Assembly: GCA_026636295.1 (NCBI GenBank)
Contig: CP089457.1
Span: 615,001-679,000, forward strand
Source: Medakamo hakoo
Lineage: Eukaryota; Chlorophyta; Trebouxiophyceae; Coccomyxaceae
Length of the DNA: 64,000 nucleotides
Direction: 5' to 3'
A program made the translations under genes and the position numbers. This document shows positions 42,509-52,643 of the stretch, in pieces. The notes under the pieces are model-generated. The model worked only from the letters and a program-made list of their open reading frames with translations. It had not been told where the DNA came from and made no database searches. Every line of letters begins with the position of its first letter. Position 1 is the stretch's first letter.

Positions 42509-43660
42509 CTACCGGTCCGCCCACACCCCCGCCGCCAGGCCGAAACCCATCAACGTCATCAACACCGTGCTGACGCCCGCGACCAGGGCCACCGCAGGCT
42601 CGCCCGGCCAGAGCCGGGTCGCGAGCAGCAGGGCCAGCAGGCTCGACTGCATGCCGGACGACAGGGACAGCGCCCGGGCCCGGTCCCGCCGCGACGTCGC
42701 GCTGCCACCGGCCGCGTCTGGCAGGGCGCCGCCCGCCGCCCAGCCCGCTGCAAAGCCCGCGGCATGGAAAACCAAGACAGGCAGGACGACGGCCGCGGCG
42801 GCCGCGGAGCGGATGAGCGACGCGTTGGAGGCCAGGCCCGCCGCGACGCAGAGGCACGTGTCGATGAGGGCCAGGGCGGCCAGGCCCGGGCGGGCGGCCG
42901 CGACGGCGCGCGGGGCGGCCGCGCCCGCGAGCAGGCCGGCGGAGACGGGGAGGACGACGACCTGGGACAGGGAGGCCAGGACGGCGCCCGGGTCGACGGG
43001 CAGGCGCGCCCCCAGCAGCAGGGCCGCCAGGGCCGGCGTCAGGAGCGCGCCCGCGGCCGTCGACCCCGCGGTGAGCAGCACCGCCAGCGGCGCCGCGGTC
43101 CGGGCGCACAGGAACGTCGCGTACGACGAGAGCTGCGCGCCCGACACGATGGACACCAGGATCAGGCCGGTGCCGACTCCGGCGGGCGCGCCCGCCGCGG
43201 ACGCGAGGGCGGCGACGGCCAGGCCCAGCACCGGTTTCACGCACCACTGCAGGGCCGAGCCCGCCAGCAGTGCGGGCCCTTCGCCCGCGGCCGCGGCCGT
43301 GAAGTCGGCCGGGCGGAGAGAGACGCCGATGGCAAAGGAAAGAAAGCCGAGCGCAGGCGCAAACAGCGGTGGAGTGAAGAAGGCAAAGGCGGACGGAGAG
43401 GCCAGGGCGGCGGCGGCGGCCAGGGTGACGGCCGGGGGGAGGAGGGAGTTGGAGGAGGCGAGGCACGCGTACCAGGCCGGCAGGCGGACCGGCGGCGGCG
43501 GTGGCGGAGGGTGGGATGGTTGGCGCGGCGCGGCCGCGCGAGGCGCGGGCGCCGGTCGTCGGCCGGCGCGTGGCCGTGGCGCCGCCACGACACACGGCGC
43601 CGGCCTGCGGCTGGCTAAGCGCCGCGCCGCGCCCGCGTGTGGCAGGCGGAGGGCCGGCAT
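42509..43660 (-). CDS. BASS-family (bile acid:Na+ symporter) transporter, plastid type
   Basis: A single exon of 383 aa. An Arg/Pro-rich N-terminus of ~60 residues suggests a plastid transit peptide. About nine hydrophobic helices follow. The helix pair containing LGFLSFAIGVSLRPADF and LLAGSALQWCVKPVLGL is typical of BASS proteins. GLILVSIVSGAQLSSYATFL is the discontinuous-helix motif that contacts sodium and substrate (family pattern G-x-x-x-S/N). RDRARALSLSSGMQSSLLALLLA near the end is the second crossover. Plant BASS proteins carry pyruvate, 2-keto acids or glucosinolate precursors across the plastid envelope; the substrate here cannot be read from sequence. The stop lies 85 nt upstream of the fibrillin-like start. 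Confidence 0.88.
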   Translation of the reverse strand: MPALRLPHAGAARRLASRRPAPCVVAAPRPRAGRRPAPAPRAAAPRQPSHPPPPPPPVRLPAWYACLASSNSLLPPAVTLAAAAALASPSAFAFFTPPLFAPALGFLSFAIGVSLRPADFTAAAAGEGPALLAGSALQWCVKPVLGLAVAALASAAGAPAGVGTGLILVSIVSGAQLSSYATFLCARTAAPLAVLLTAGSTAAGALLTPALAALLLGARLPVDPGAVLASLSQVVVLPVSAGLLAGAAAPRAVAAARPGLAALALIDTCLCVAAGLASNASLIRSAAAAAVVLPVLVFHAAGFAAGWAAGGALPDAAGGSATSRRDRARALSLSSGMQSSLLALLLATRLWPGEPAVALVAGVSTVLMTLMGFGLAAGVWADR

Positions 43661-44015
43661 GCTTCTTCGCGACGCAGGGAAGGAAAAAAAAAAAACAGTG
43701 CGCAGCACTGCACTGCTCCCTCTCCCATCAAAACTGAGTTTGTCGGCGGAACCGCGCGCCCCACTCTTCGCTTCCGCCGTCCCCCTTTCCCCTTCTTTCG
43801 GGCCCGCACCACACACCCAAACTCCCACCAGCCATGTCTGGCGCGGGCGCGCCCTCGGGCGGTGCGTTGGTTTGGTGGCAACCAGCGACACGCGCGCACT
43901 CGCGGGCCGCATGCGTTTTTTCTTTCGCGCGCCACTCGACGCTCAAACGCATTGACTCTGCTCGTGCCCCGCCCACGCCCGCCACGCCCACTCTCCACAC
44001 CCACATCCGCGCGCG
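43661..44015. promoter_or_regulatory. Divergent promoter region BASS / MCM4
   Basis: A 355-nt spacer between opposite start codons. It includes an E2F-like site at 43923-43930. Confidence 0.5.
43923..43930 (+). promoter_or_regulatory. E2F-like site TTTCGCGC upstream of MCM4
   Basis: TTTCGCGC fits the E2F/DP consensus TTTSSCGC, 85 nt before the MCM4 start. MCM genes are classical E2F targets in plants and animals; use here is inferred. Confidence 0.45.
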
Positions 44016-47000
44016 ATGGACGCTTCACAACCTCATCCACCCAAAAAATTCACAGACCCCACGCCCGGCGTGTCTACGCGCCGCGGCACGCGCCGCGCGG
44101 GGTCCGCAGCGACGGGCTCGGCCGGCGGGCGCCCGCCTTCGGGCGCGCCCACCGGCACGGCCGGCACCGCGTCCACCCGCCGCCGCGGCCGGTCCGCGTC
44201 CACGGGCCGGCGCGCGTCCGGCGCGGGCGAGCACGAGCCGGTTATTTCTGAAGGTGGCGGCCCGGGCCCGGCGCGCACGGCGACGGCCGGCACCGCGCCT
44301 CCGCCTCCCGCAGCGGGCGGCGCCCAGGTCACGCCCTTCCGCCCGCCGTCCTCCCGCCTGCGCGGCTCGCTGGGCAACGTGTCGGCCATGCGGCGCCGGT
44401 CCGCGTCGGTGAGTTGCGGTGGGTGTGGGGAGGTGGGGAAAACCCAGGCGACAACAGAAAAAAGATGCGAAAAAACGGCTCCCTTCCCGCCGCTCCTCGA
44501 CCAAGCCTCTCGCCTGGAAACGCGACACTAATAGTCGCCAACCCCTATTCACCTCCCATTGTTTCCTAGGCCGCCATTGACTCGGTCGACCTGCCGACCG
44601 CCTCTGCCGGCGCAGGCGCCGGCCCAGCCGGCGACGCGGCCGAAGCCGGCGTCGGCGCCGACGCCGCGCACACGTTTGTGTGGGGCACAGCCATCGACAT
44701 CGCGTCCATCGCCGCCCGCTTACGCCGGTTCCTGCAGCAGTATGAAGTGCCCGGGTCGGGCGTGAAGAAGTACGTCAACCTGCTGCAACAGGTAAGAGCA
44801 GGGCGGTGTTTGGGGGCTGGGCGGGACGGCGGAAAAAAAAACAGCGACGCATTTTTCGAAAGCCTTGCCGCGCCTGCGCGCCGCGCCGCGCCGCCCCTCC
44901 CATCCCCCATCCCCCCGCCCCCCCCCCCCCCCCCCCCCCCCCCATCCCCACACACACAGATGTACGAGGACTCGGAGACCGTCCTCAACGTCGACGCCGC
45001 CGACGTCCTGTCCTTTGACCCCACGCTGTACGCCCAGCTGGTCAAGTACCCGTCCGAAGTCATCACGCTCATGGACGAGGAAGCCCGGAACCTGGTGGTC
45101 GAGCTGGCGGCCGGCGGGGGGCTGGCCGGGCCGGGTGGCGGCGGCCCGCCGCTCAACCCGGCTGACGTCCTGCTGTCCACCAAGCCCTTCAACCTGGCGT
45201 CCGTCAAGGCCATCCGCGACCTGAACCCGTCCGACATCAACCAGCTGGTCGCCGTGCGCGGCATGCTGACGCGCTGCTCGTCCGTCATCCCGGACATGCG
45301 CGTCGCGGCGTTCCGGTGCGAGGTGTGCGGCGCGGAGGAGCACGCGTTCAATGACCGCGGCCGGGTGGAGGAGCCGGCGGCGTGCGGCGCGTGCGGCGCC
45401 CGGTGGGCCATGCGCCTGCTGCACAACAAGTCCGGCTTCTTCGACAAGCAGATCGTCAAAATGCAGGAGGCGCCGGACGCCATCCCGCCCGGCGAGGCGC
45501 CGCACTCGGTGACCATGCTCGCGTTTGACGACGCGGTCGACGCCGCGCAACCCGGCGACCGCGTGACGGTCGTCGGCATTTACAAGGCCGTGCCCATCCG
45601 CGTCAACCCGCGCATGTCGTCCCTGCGCGCCGTCTACAAAACGCACCTGGACATCGTGCACGTGGGACCGGACCCGGCGCCCGGGGCGGAGGGCGGCGGC
45701 GAGGGCGCGGCCATGGCCGGGCCCGCCCACGCCGCGGCGGCCGACGCGTCGCGCGAAGCGTCCGCCGCCCGCGCCGCCGAACTCCGGGCCCTGGCCGCCG
45801 ACCCAGCCATCTACGACCGGCTGGCCGCATCCGTCGCCCCCTCCATCTGGCAGCTGGACGACGTCAAGAAGGGCGTCCTCGCCCAACTGTTTGGCGGCGT
45901 CGCAAAGTCCTACCCGGGCGGCCGCGCGCGCGGGGAGATCAACGTCATGCTGGTCGGCGACCCGGGCGTGTCCAAGTCCCAGATCCTGTCGTACGTCCAC
46001 AAGCTGGCGCCGCGTGGGCTGTACACGTCGGGCCGCGGGTCGTCCGCCGTCGGCCTGACGGCGTACGTGGCCAAAGACCCCGAGACGCGAGAGATGGTGC
46101 TTGAGTCGGGCGCGCTTGTCCTGTCCGACCGCGGCGTCTGCTGCATCGACGAATTCGACAAGATGTCCGACGGCGCGCGGGCCATGCTGCACGAAGTCAT
46201 GGAGCAGCAGACCGTGTCGGTCGCCAAGGCGGGCATCGTCGCCTCGCTCAACGCACGGACGAGCGTGCTGGCCGCGGCCAACCCGGTCGGGTCGCGCTAC
46301 AACCCGCGCCTGTCGGTCGTCGACAACATCGGCCTGCCGCCGTCGCTGGTGTCCCGGTTCGACCTCATTTACTTGCTCCTGGACAAGGCGGACGAGGGGT
46401 CGGACCGGAAGTTGGCGCGGCACTTGATCTCCCTGTACCACCCGGCGGACGAGGACGGCGCGGGGGGCCTCGGCCGGGCCGGCTCTGCCCTGCTGGGCGG
46501 CGTGCCCTTTGAGCCCATCCCCGCGGCCACGCTGCGCGAGTACGTGTCCTTCGCCCGCGAGCACTGCCACCCCGCCCTGTCGGAGGAGGCGGCGGCCGAC
46601 CTGGCGGCCGCGTACGTGGACATGCGGCGCCTGGGCGACGCCCGGTCGACGATCACGGCGACGCCGCGCCAGCTGGAATCGCTCGTCCGCCTGTCGGAAG
46701 CGCGCGCGCGCGCGCGGCTGTCCGAGGTCGTCACCCGCGACGACGTCGCCGAAGCCGTGCGCCTGATGCGTGTCGCCCTGCAACAGTCGGCGACCGACCC
46801 TGTGACGGGCGCCATCGACATGGACTTGATCCAGACGGGCGTGTCTGCGGCGGCGCGGGCGTTGGCGGCCAAGCTCGCGCCGACGCTGCGGGCCGCGCTC
46901 GCGTCCGCGGGCGCGGGTGGTGCGGCCATCTCTGAGCTCGTCACCGCCGCCAACGCGGCGGGCGCGGTGGGCTTCGCCGTGGGCCCGGCTCAAGTGCGGG

Positions 47001-47071
47001 AAGCGCTGCGGGCGTTGGGCGAGGACGTCGTGGTCATGGGCGACGCGGCCCGCCTGCGGACGGTCGAGTGA
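44016..47071 (+). CDS. MCM4: MCM4, replicative helicase subunit
   Basis: Exons are 44016-44408, 44570-44791 and 44960-47071, giving 908 aa, all phase 0. The first ~150 residues are a Ser/Thr/Pro/Arg-rich tail, the kind of MCM4 extension targeted by CDK and DDK. VWGTAIDIASIAARLRRFLQ starts the MCM fold. A zinc finger (near residue 325: CEVC, then CGACG), ANPVGSRYNP, Walker A GDPGVSKSQ (~538), Walker B CCIDEFDKM (~599) and the arginine finger SRFDLIY (~670) follow. FFDKQIVKMQE and PIRVNPRMSSLRAVYKTHLD fit MCM4 better than other MCMs, as does DMDLIQTGVSAAAR. The second intron ends in a 26-nt poly-C tract. A G-rich motif lies 75 nt after the stop. Confidence 0.95.
44918..44943 (+). repeat. 26-nt poly-C tract at a 3' splice site
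   Basis: An uninterrupted run of 26 C ends 16 nt before the MCM4 exon 3 boundary and serves as its polypyrimidine tract. Confidence 0.95.
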
Positions 47072-47145
47072 GGGGGTGGATGGGATGGAGAGAAAAAAAA
47101 TGGGATGAGAGAGGGAGGGAGAGACTCAAACAAACGAATGAGTGA

Positions 47146-47165
47146 GGGGTGGGGGTGGGGGTGGG
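47146..47165 (+). repeat. G-quadruplex-type motif in MCM4 3' UTR
   Basis: Four G runs of 4, 5, 5 and 3 separated by single T, on the MCM4 sense strand. Confidence 0.8.
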
Positions 47166-47356
47166 TGGATGTGTGCGTCCTCTCTTTCTGCCGCTGAGCG
47201 GCGGAGCAGTGGGCGCGCGGGGCGGGGACGCCCTTTCATGCCTTTTTTTTGGAGAGAGAGATGGTGAGGTGCAATGGAGAGAGAAAACAACAAGTCCTCA
47301 AAGCTTCTTTTTCCGTCGCCGCCGCGGTTGCACACCTCCACTCCCGTACACACCAC

Positions 47357-48442
47357 ATGCACGTGCCCGCCCTCCTGGCCGGCGCGCTCGCCCTGCTGGG
47401 CGGCGCGGCCGCCTCGCCTGACGTAAGTTTTTCCCTTCTGCCCTCTATGAAGCACCATGCGCGACGCCAATTTGCGGCCGCCGCCGCAACGGCAGTGTGC
47501 GCCCCCTGCCTCCCTTTTCCTCGTGCACGCGAGCTGGCAGACGTGTGAAGACGCAGGTGGCGTGGAGTGGGGATGGTAGCGGTCACCAGGCTCGCCGCAA
47601 TGGCGTGCACACACTGGAAACAAAGCCCCGCCGTCAACGCTCAAAAACCGTCACCGCACGACCACCCCCTCACCCCTCAACGCTCCGCACACACAACACA
47701 GCCCGCCGACCTGGCCCTCCTGCGCACCATCCCCACCACGTCCGCGGAAGTGCGGTCGTACGCGGAAGCCGCGGGACGCGTGGCGGGCGTGCCGCCCGCC
47801 CTGGGCGTCGCCAAGGCGCCCGTCGTCGGCGTCCCCGGCTCCGCGCTCCCCACGCCCTCCGACGCGTCGGCCGCCCCAATCCTGGCGACCGGCTTCGACG
47901 CGTGCGCGGACCAGGAGCCCATCGACGACTTCTTCACGCCCTCGTCCGGCGTCACCTTTGCCCAGGCCGTCGCCGTCAACCTGACGGACTCGTGGGGCCT
48001 GCCGTCGGTCGCGCCGTCCCAGTGGATGGTCGCGTCCGCGCGCACCATCCCGGACAACCCGCGCAAGCGGGGGCTCATCCTCTCCGTGCCGTCCGGCTTT
48101 TCCCGGGCGTCCTTCGTCTACTCCACGTACGCGACGATCGCCAAGTTCAAGCCGGCCGAGTACGGCGTCGTCAAGCCCGTCCTGACGCTGTGGTCGGGCG
48201 AGGACCCGGGCGCCGAGGGGTCGGAGCTGCTGTACAGCACGACGCTGCCGCTGACGAACGAGACGCTGACGGCGGACCGCACGCCCATCATGTGGAACTT
48301 CCACCCGGTGCTGGCGGGCGTGCCGGACGGCGGCCCCCGCGCCAAGTCCCTGCTGCTGACCGGCACGATCATCACGCCGACGATGGGGGAGGACACGTTT
48401 TACCTGCCGACGTACATCGACGACCTGCACGTGTGGGCGTGA
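47357..48442 (+). CDS. Secreted protein of unknown function
   Basis: Exons are 47357-47422 and 47702-48442, giving 268 aa, phase 0, with GTAAGT and ACACAG sites. MHVPALLAGALALLGGAAAS is a signal peptide. The mature protein is rich in beta-type sequence: GFDACADQEPIDDFF, VTFAQAVAVNLTDSWGLP, RGLILSVPSGFSRASFVYS, LLLTGTIITPTMGEDTF and the end YIDDLHVWA. It has two N-glycosylation sequons (NLT, NET) and few cysteines. No transmembrane helix beyond the signal peptide is seen. I do not recognise a family; a cell-wall or extracellular beta-sandwich protein is a guess. The neighbouring gene on the same strand starts 439 nt after the stop. Confidence 0.65.
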
Positions 48443-48880
48443 AGAAGGGGAGGCGCGCGCGGGCGGCGTGAAGGGGAGGCGCATGGGCTGGACGCCCGCC
48501 GAGGAAAAAAGCGGGTGTGGGCATGGGGACGTGCTCTTTTTTGTGTGTGGCTGCGACGCGCGCGACCTCGGCCCCCAACCACCGCCACCCCACCCTCGCT
48601 CCCCTTTTTTTTTCCTTTCTGTTTCCTTTTTTCTCTCAGTCGGAGGTGTGTGCGTGCGTTTGTGTGTATTGTGCGCGCCGTGTTTTTCATTCGGAAAGAG
48701 GCATCGGGCGCTGCAGGGCTGGGGTTTGGGCCGTGACATCATCGGGAAGCTCTGTGTGTGGTGTGGTGAGTGTGGCGAGAGAGAGTTGTGGTGTGTTGTT
48801 TTTTTCTCCCTTCAGCACAAAACCTCTTCGCCTTCCCCCCCGTACAAAGACACACAAACGGTGCACAGACGCCGCACAGG
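48443..48880. other. Intergenic without a gene
   Basis: A 438-nt stretch, T-rich around 48600-48640. A CACAG|G just before the next ATG could end a 5'-UTR intron. Nothing else is seen. Confidence 0.5.
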
Positions 48881-50032
48881 ATGCCTCCCCCGCCATTCCC
48901 ACCCTCGCTGACCTCTCTTTGGTCCGCCCCGGATTTAGAGGGTTGGCTGTCCGTGAAAGCGGCCGGGCCCGCGTTTGAAGGCGCGGAAGCAAGGGCCAGG
49001 TCGTTGTGCTGTTTTGGCGGCCGCACGCGCCACCGCACCCGCCGCCGCCCGGCCTGGGCCCGCCTGGCCGGGGACGTGCTCTTCTGGTTTGATGGGCCGG
49101 CCGTGCATGCAGAACTGTTGGGCGCCGCGCCGTTGAGCGGGGCGGCCGTGACGGCGAGCGGCGGTGGGAAGGGGGGCGGTCACGTGGCGGTGTCCGTCGG
49201 CGCCGGCGCCGGCCGCCTGTCGCTCCGCCCGCCGCCGGCCGGCGAGGGCGGCGGCGTTGAGGAAGACGAGGACGGTCCGCCCCCCTTGTCCACGTGGGCG
49301 GCCATGCTGCGCGTGGCGGCCGTGCCGCGGTCGGCCCTGGTGAGCGCCGCGCACGCGACGGGGCGCCTGGGCGAGCTGCTTGGCGGCGGAGGCGGGAGGG
49401 AGGCGGGCGCGGCCTTGGTGGCGGCGCCGCCGCCGCCGCCGCTCGCCGTGGCGCTGGACACGCAAGCCGCGCGGCCAGTGGGGGCGGCAGTGGCGGCTGG
49501 CCCGCCGGCTCATCGGTGGCCCGGCTCGCCCACCGCCGCCACGCCCGCAGCCGCGCACGCTCCTTCACCTCCACCGCCGCCGCCGCCGCCGCCGCCGCAT
49601 CGCCTAGCAGAGCCAGCCTCGTCCTTCAGCAAGACGGAGGAGGAGGAACGCACCTCTTCATCCAACCCGCTCACCGCAGCAGTCGCCGCAGCGGCGGCCG
49701 CCCGGGCGGCGAGGCATCGGGGTGGAGCAGCGGCGCCACCGCCGCCGCCACCTCCACCGCCGCCTCCGCCTCCGCCGTCCGCCGGCAGCAGGCCGTCGCC
49801 GGCCGAGCCACCGCCACCGACGCCGCCTCCACCACGTCCAGACACACGCCCGCCGCCGGCAACAGCGCTTCCACCTCCGCCACCGCCACCCCGCCCGTGC
49901 CCACCACCACCACCCACGCCCGCCGCCCGCGGCCCGCAATTCGCGCCACCCGCGGGCGACCCGCAGCTGGCCGCCGCGCTCGCCGCCCGGCGCCGGGCCG
50001 CGGGCGGCAGCTTTGCGGCCGCAGCGTCGTGA
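48881..50032 (+). CDS. N-terminal PH-like domain protein with long proline-rich tail
   Basis: A single exon of 383 aa. Residues ~18-150 resemble a pleckstrin-homology fold: DLEGWLSVKAAGPAFEG, a Cys/Arg loop, RPAWARLAGDVLFWFDGPA, GAAVTASGGG and STWAAMLRVAAVPRSALVSA, possibly the closing helix. The rest is disordered: Ala/Gly linkers, several poly-Pro runs of 10-14 residues, an acidic patch (SSFSKTEEEERTSSS) and a short basic end (AAALAARRRAAGGS). Poly-Pro tracts beside a membrane-binding domain suggest a profilin/actin or SH3-partner adaptor; this is inference only. The start is chosen because the PH-like region begins shortly after it. It is convergent with HAS1. Confidence 0.5.
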   Translation: MPPPPFPPSLTSLWSAPDLEGWLSVKAAGPAFEGAEARARSLCCFGGRTRHRTRRRPAWARLAGDVLFWFDGPAVHAELLGAAPLSGAAVTASGGGKGGGHVAVSVGAGAGRLSLRPPPAGEGGGVEEDEDGPPPLSTWAAMLRVAAVPRSALVSAAHATGRLGELLGGGGGREAGAALVAAPPPPPLAVALDTQAARPVGAAVAAGPPAHRWPGSPTAATPAAAHAPSPPPPPPPPPPHRLAEPASSFSKTEEEERTSSSNPLTAAVAAAAAARAARHRGGAAAPPPPPPPPPPPPPPSAGSRPSPAEPPPPTPPPPRPDTRPPPATALPPPPPPPRPCPPPPPTPAARGPQFAPPAGDPQLAAALAARRRAAGGSFAAAAS

Positions 50033-50075
50033 GTGCAAATTAAAAAAAAACAGAGGACAAAAACACTTTTTGATG

Positions 50076-50080
50076 TTACA
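50076..50080 (-). terminator. TGTAA polyadenylation-type signal
   Basis: TGTAA on the minus strand, 60 nt after the HAS1 stop. Confidence 0.55.
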
Positions 50081-50140
50081 GCCGCGCAACCCCCCCTCCC
50101 CCCGACTCCATCCCACCACCCAAAACCCAATGCATCCGTC

Positions 50141-52324
50141 TCAGCCCCGCACCACCTGGCGCGTGTCGCCGTCCGCCCGCCGGCCGTACGGGTTGTCCGC
50201 GCTGAACGCGTGCCCCGTCCGCATGCGTTTCTTGTGCGGGGCGGGGGTGGCGCCCGCACTCCCGCCGCCGCCGCGGCGGGCGGCCGCCCGCACGTTGGCC
50301 GTCTTGCTCTCCAGCCCGAGGTTGACGCGCGGGGGGGCGGCCATGCCCAGGCTCTTCGCAATCGCGCCCAAGTCCAGCGTGTGCACGTCGAACGCGTCTT
50401 TCAGGGCGTGCGAGTTGTACGCGAGCACGTACCCACGGTACGCTTCCTTCGCCGCCGAGTGCAGGTAATAGTTTTTGGCGACCAGGCGCTCCAACTGGGA
50501 CTGGACGTTCGCGACTTTGGCCGCGGGGAATTCGTACTCGGCCAGCGGCACGCGCGCGGCCCTCAGGTGTTTAAGAAAGCCGAGTTCCTGGGGCATCAAG
50601 AACAGCAGGGCCCGCCCCTTGCCGTGGGCGCCGCGCGCCGTCCGCCCCACGCGGTGGATGTACTCCGCCGCGTCGTCGGGCGGGTCGAACTGCACGATCC
50701 AGTCGACCGCGGGGATGTCCAGGCCGCGCGCCGCGACGTCCGTCGCAAGCAGCGCACCACTCGGCGCGGCGCAAAAGTCGGCAAAGGTGGAAGACCGGCG
50801 GGCTTGCTTTTGCTTGCCGTGGATGTCCTTGACCTGTTGGGGTGAGGGAGAGGGCGCAAGGGGACGGAGGAAGGGAAGAGAGTGAGGAAGGGAGCGCACC
50901 GTGCGCGTCGCGGGATGGCATGCAACCATTCCCATACAACAGGAAACACGAAAAAAACAAAAAAAGGCATAACGCACCGGCACATCGATGTAATTCAGCA
51001 GTTCGGCGTGGTACTTGACGCTCGCGCACGACGAAAAGAAGACGATGACCTTCTTCTTGGCGTTGCGGCGCAGGAAGGTGAACAGCAGGAGGAAGCGGGC
51101 GGCGGCGGGGACGACGCAGTACCCCTGCTCCAGGCCCTCGCGCGTCGCGGCCGCTTGGCCGTCGTCGACGCCCACGTACAGCGGCGCCCGTTTGAAGGAC
51201 AGCCGGGCCAAGTCCTCGACCTTGGTCGTCTGCGTCGCCGAAAAGAGGGCGGTCTGGCGGTCGCGCGGCAGGATCTTGACGATCTGGCGCATCTCCTCCT
51301 CAAAGCCGGCTTCGAGGATGCGGTCGGCTTCGTCAGCGACGAAAAACGCGAGGTTGCGCGTCACAAACGCCCGCGTGTTTTGCAGGTGGTCCAGCAGGCG
51401 GCCGGGCGTGGCGATGAGGAGGTTGACGCCCTTGGTCAGGCGTTCGGCTTCGGCGCGGCGGTTGGCGCCGCCCATGACCAGCCCGTGCGTCTGGGAGGCG
51501 GGCGGGATGGGCGGGGACGGGCCGCCGCCGTCGCCGCCACTCCCACCACCGCCGCTCCCGCTCCCGCTCAGCAGGTCGCGCGCGACGGCGTAGATCTGCA
51601 TGGCCAGCTCTCTTGTCGGCGACACGACCAGCGCGCCCGTCCCATTGCGCGGCGTGAACCGGGCGCGGGACAGCAGCTCGGCGGCCGGGATCAGAAAGGC
51701 GAGCGTTTTGCCAGACCCTGTCTTGGCGGCGCCCAGGACGTCCCGGCCCGCCAACAGGGGCGGGATCGTCCGGGCTTGCACCTCCGTCATGGTGGTGAAG
51801 CCCATGGCCGCGACGGCGGCGGCGGTGCGCGGTGACAAGTCCAGCGACGAAAAGGCGTGGGAGGACATGATGCCAGAGACGGTGGTGGTGCGGCGTTCGA
51901 CTGGGGCGGAGGAGGTCGGGCGCGCAGCGGGGTGGTCTGCAGCGACGGCCGCGCCGCCGTCGGCCGACGCATTCGGCCCGGCACCTGGAGAGGCGGCTCC
52001 ACCGTTACCGGCTTCAACAATGCCAGCATGAGCGCTAGCATCCTCGCCACCACCACCAGCAGCAGCGGCCTGGAGTGTGAAGGTGGAGCGAGTGTGAGCG
52101 GCGGCCTTGCTTCCATTCGCCGCGGCCGCATTTCCGCTCTGCCGCCCACTGCAACAGAAACTGCGTGAGCGCGGCGTTCTGGCGGGCCTCTCTCCCAACC
52201 TGACGCCTTGCAGAGGTCATACAAGCCATTTTCGTTCCATAGAAAAGACACTCACCAGCTTGCGCGCTTTTTTAAGGGCGCGGCGGGCTTCCCGGTCGTC
52301 CGCGTCGGCGGCTGGCCGCGTCAT
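50141..52324 (-). CDS. HAS1: DEAD-box RNA helicase HAS1/DDX18
   Basis: Exons are 52324-52256, 52069-50978 and 50833-50141, giving 617 aa. Exon 1 ([20 protein letters not shown]) is a basic nucleolar-type start; its junction with exon 2 is the least certain part. The helicase core shows [19 protein letters not shown] (Q region), [51 protein letters not shown] and ALFSATQT. The second half has [32 protein letters not shown] (across intron 2), [14 protein letters not shown] and HRVGRTAR. The C-terminus ([40 protein letters not shown]) is diagnostic of HAS1/DDX18. It acts in 60S and 40S pre-ribosome assembly in the nucleolus. Gly/Ser insertions lie between motifs Ia and Ib. Confidence 0.93.
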
Positions 52325-52643
52325 GGTGGCAGGGGAGGTTCGATTGGTCTTTTCCGCGAGGCTGAGCCGTCTGTTGTGGGCTACGGACAGGGCGTGGAGT
52401 GGACTACGCGCTCGTCGGGGTGGGCGGGCGTAGACCGCGTGGACTGGCTGCCGGGACCCCGTCGACCTGAAAAGAAAAAGTGGGGAGGGAGACTTGAGGA
52501 GAGGCACTTGTCGAGTTGTTTTTCTTCAGTTCGCAAAAACGCGGCCCGCGGCCTGCGTTCTTTTTCCCATCGCACGTACGGGCTGGCGGCCGCGAAAGGG
52601 TAGTCCCGCAGTCTTCACACACACAGACACGCACCACGCCACC
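52325..52643. promoter_or_regulatory. Divergent promoter region HAS1 / RPC6
   Basis: A 319-nt spacer between opposite starts of two RNA-machinery genes. No distinct motif is recognised. Confidence 0.45.
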
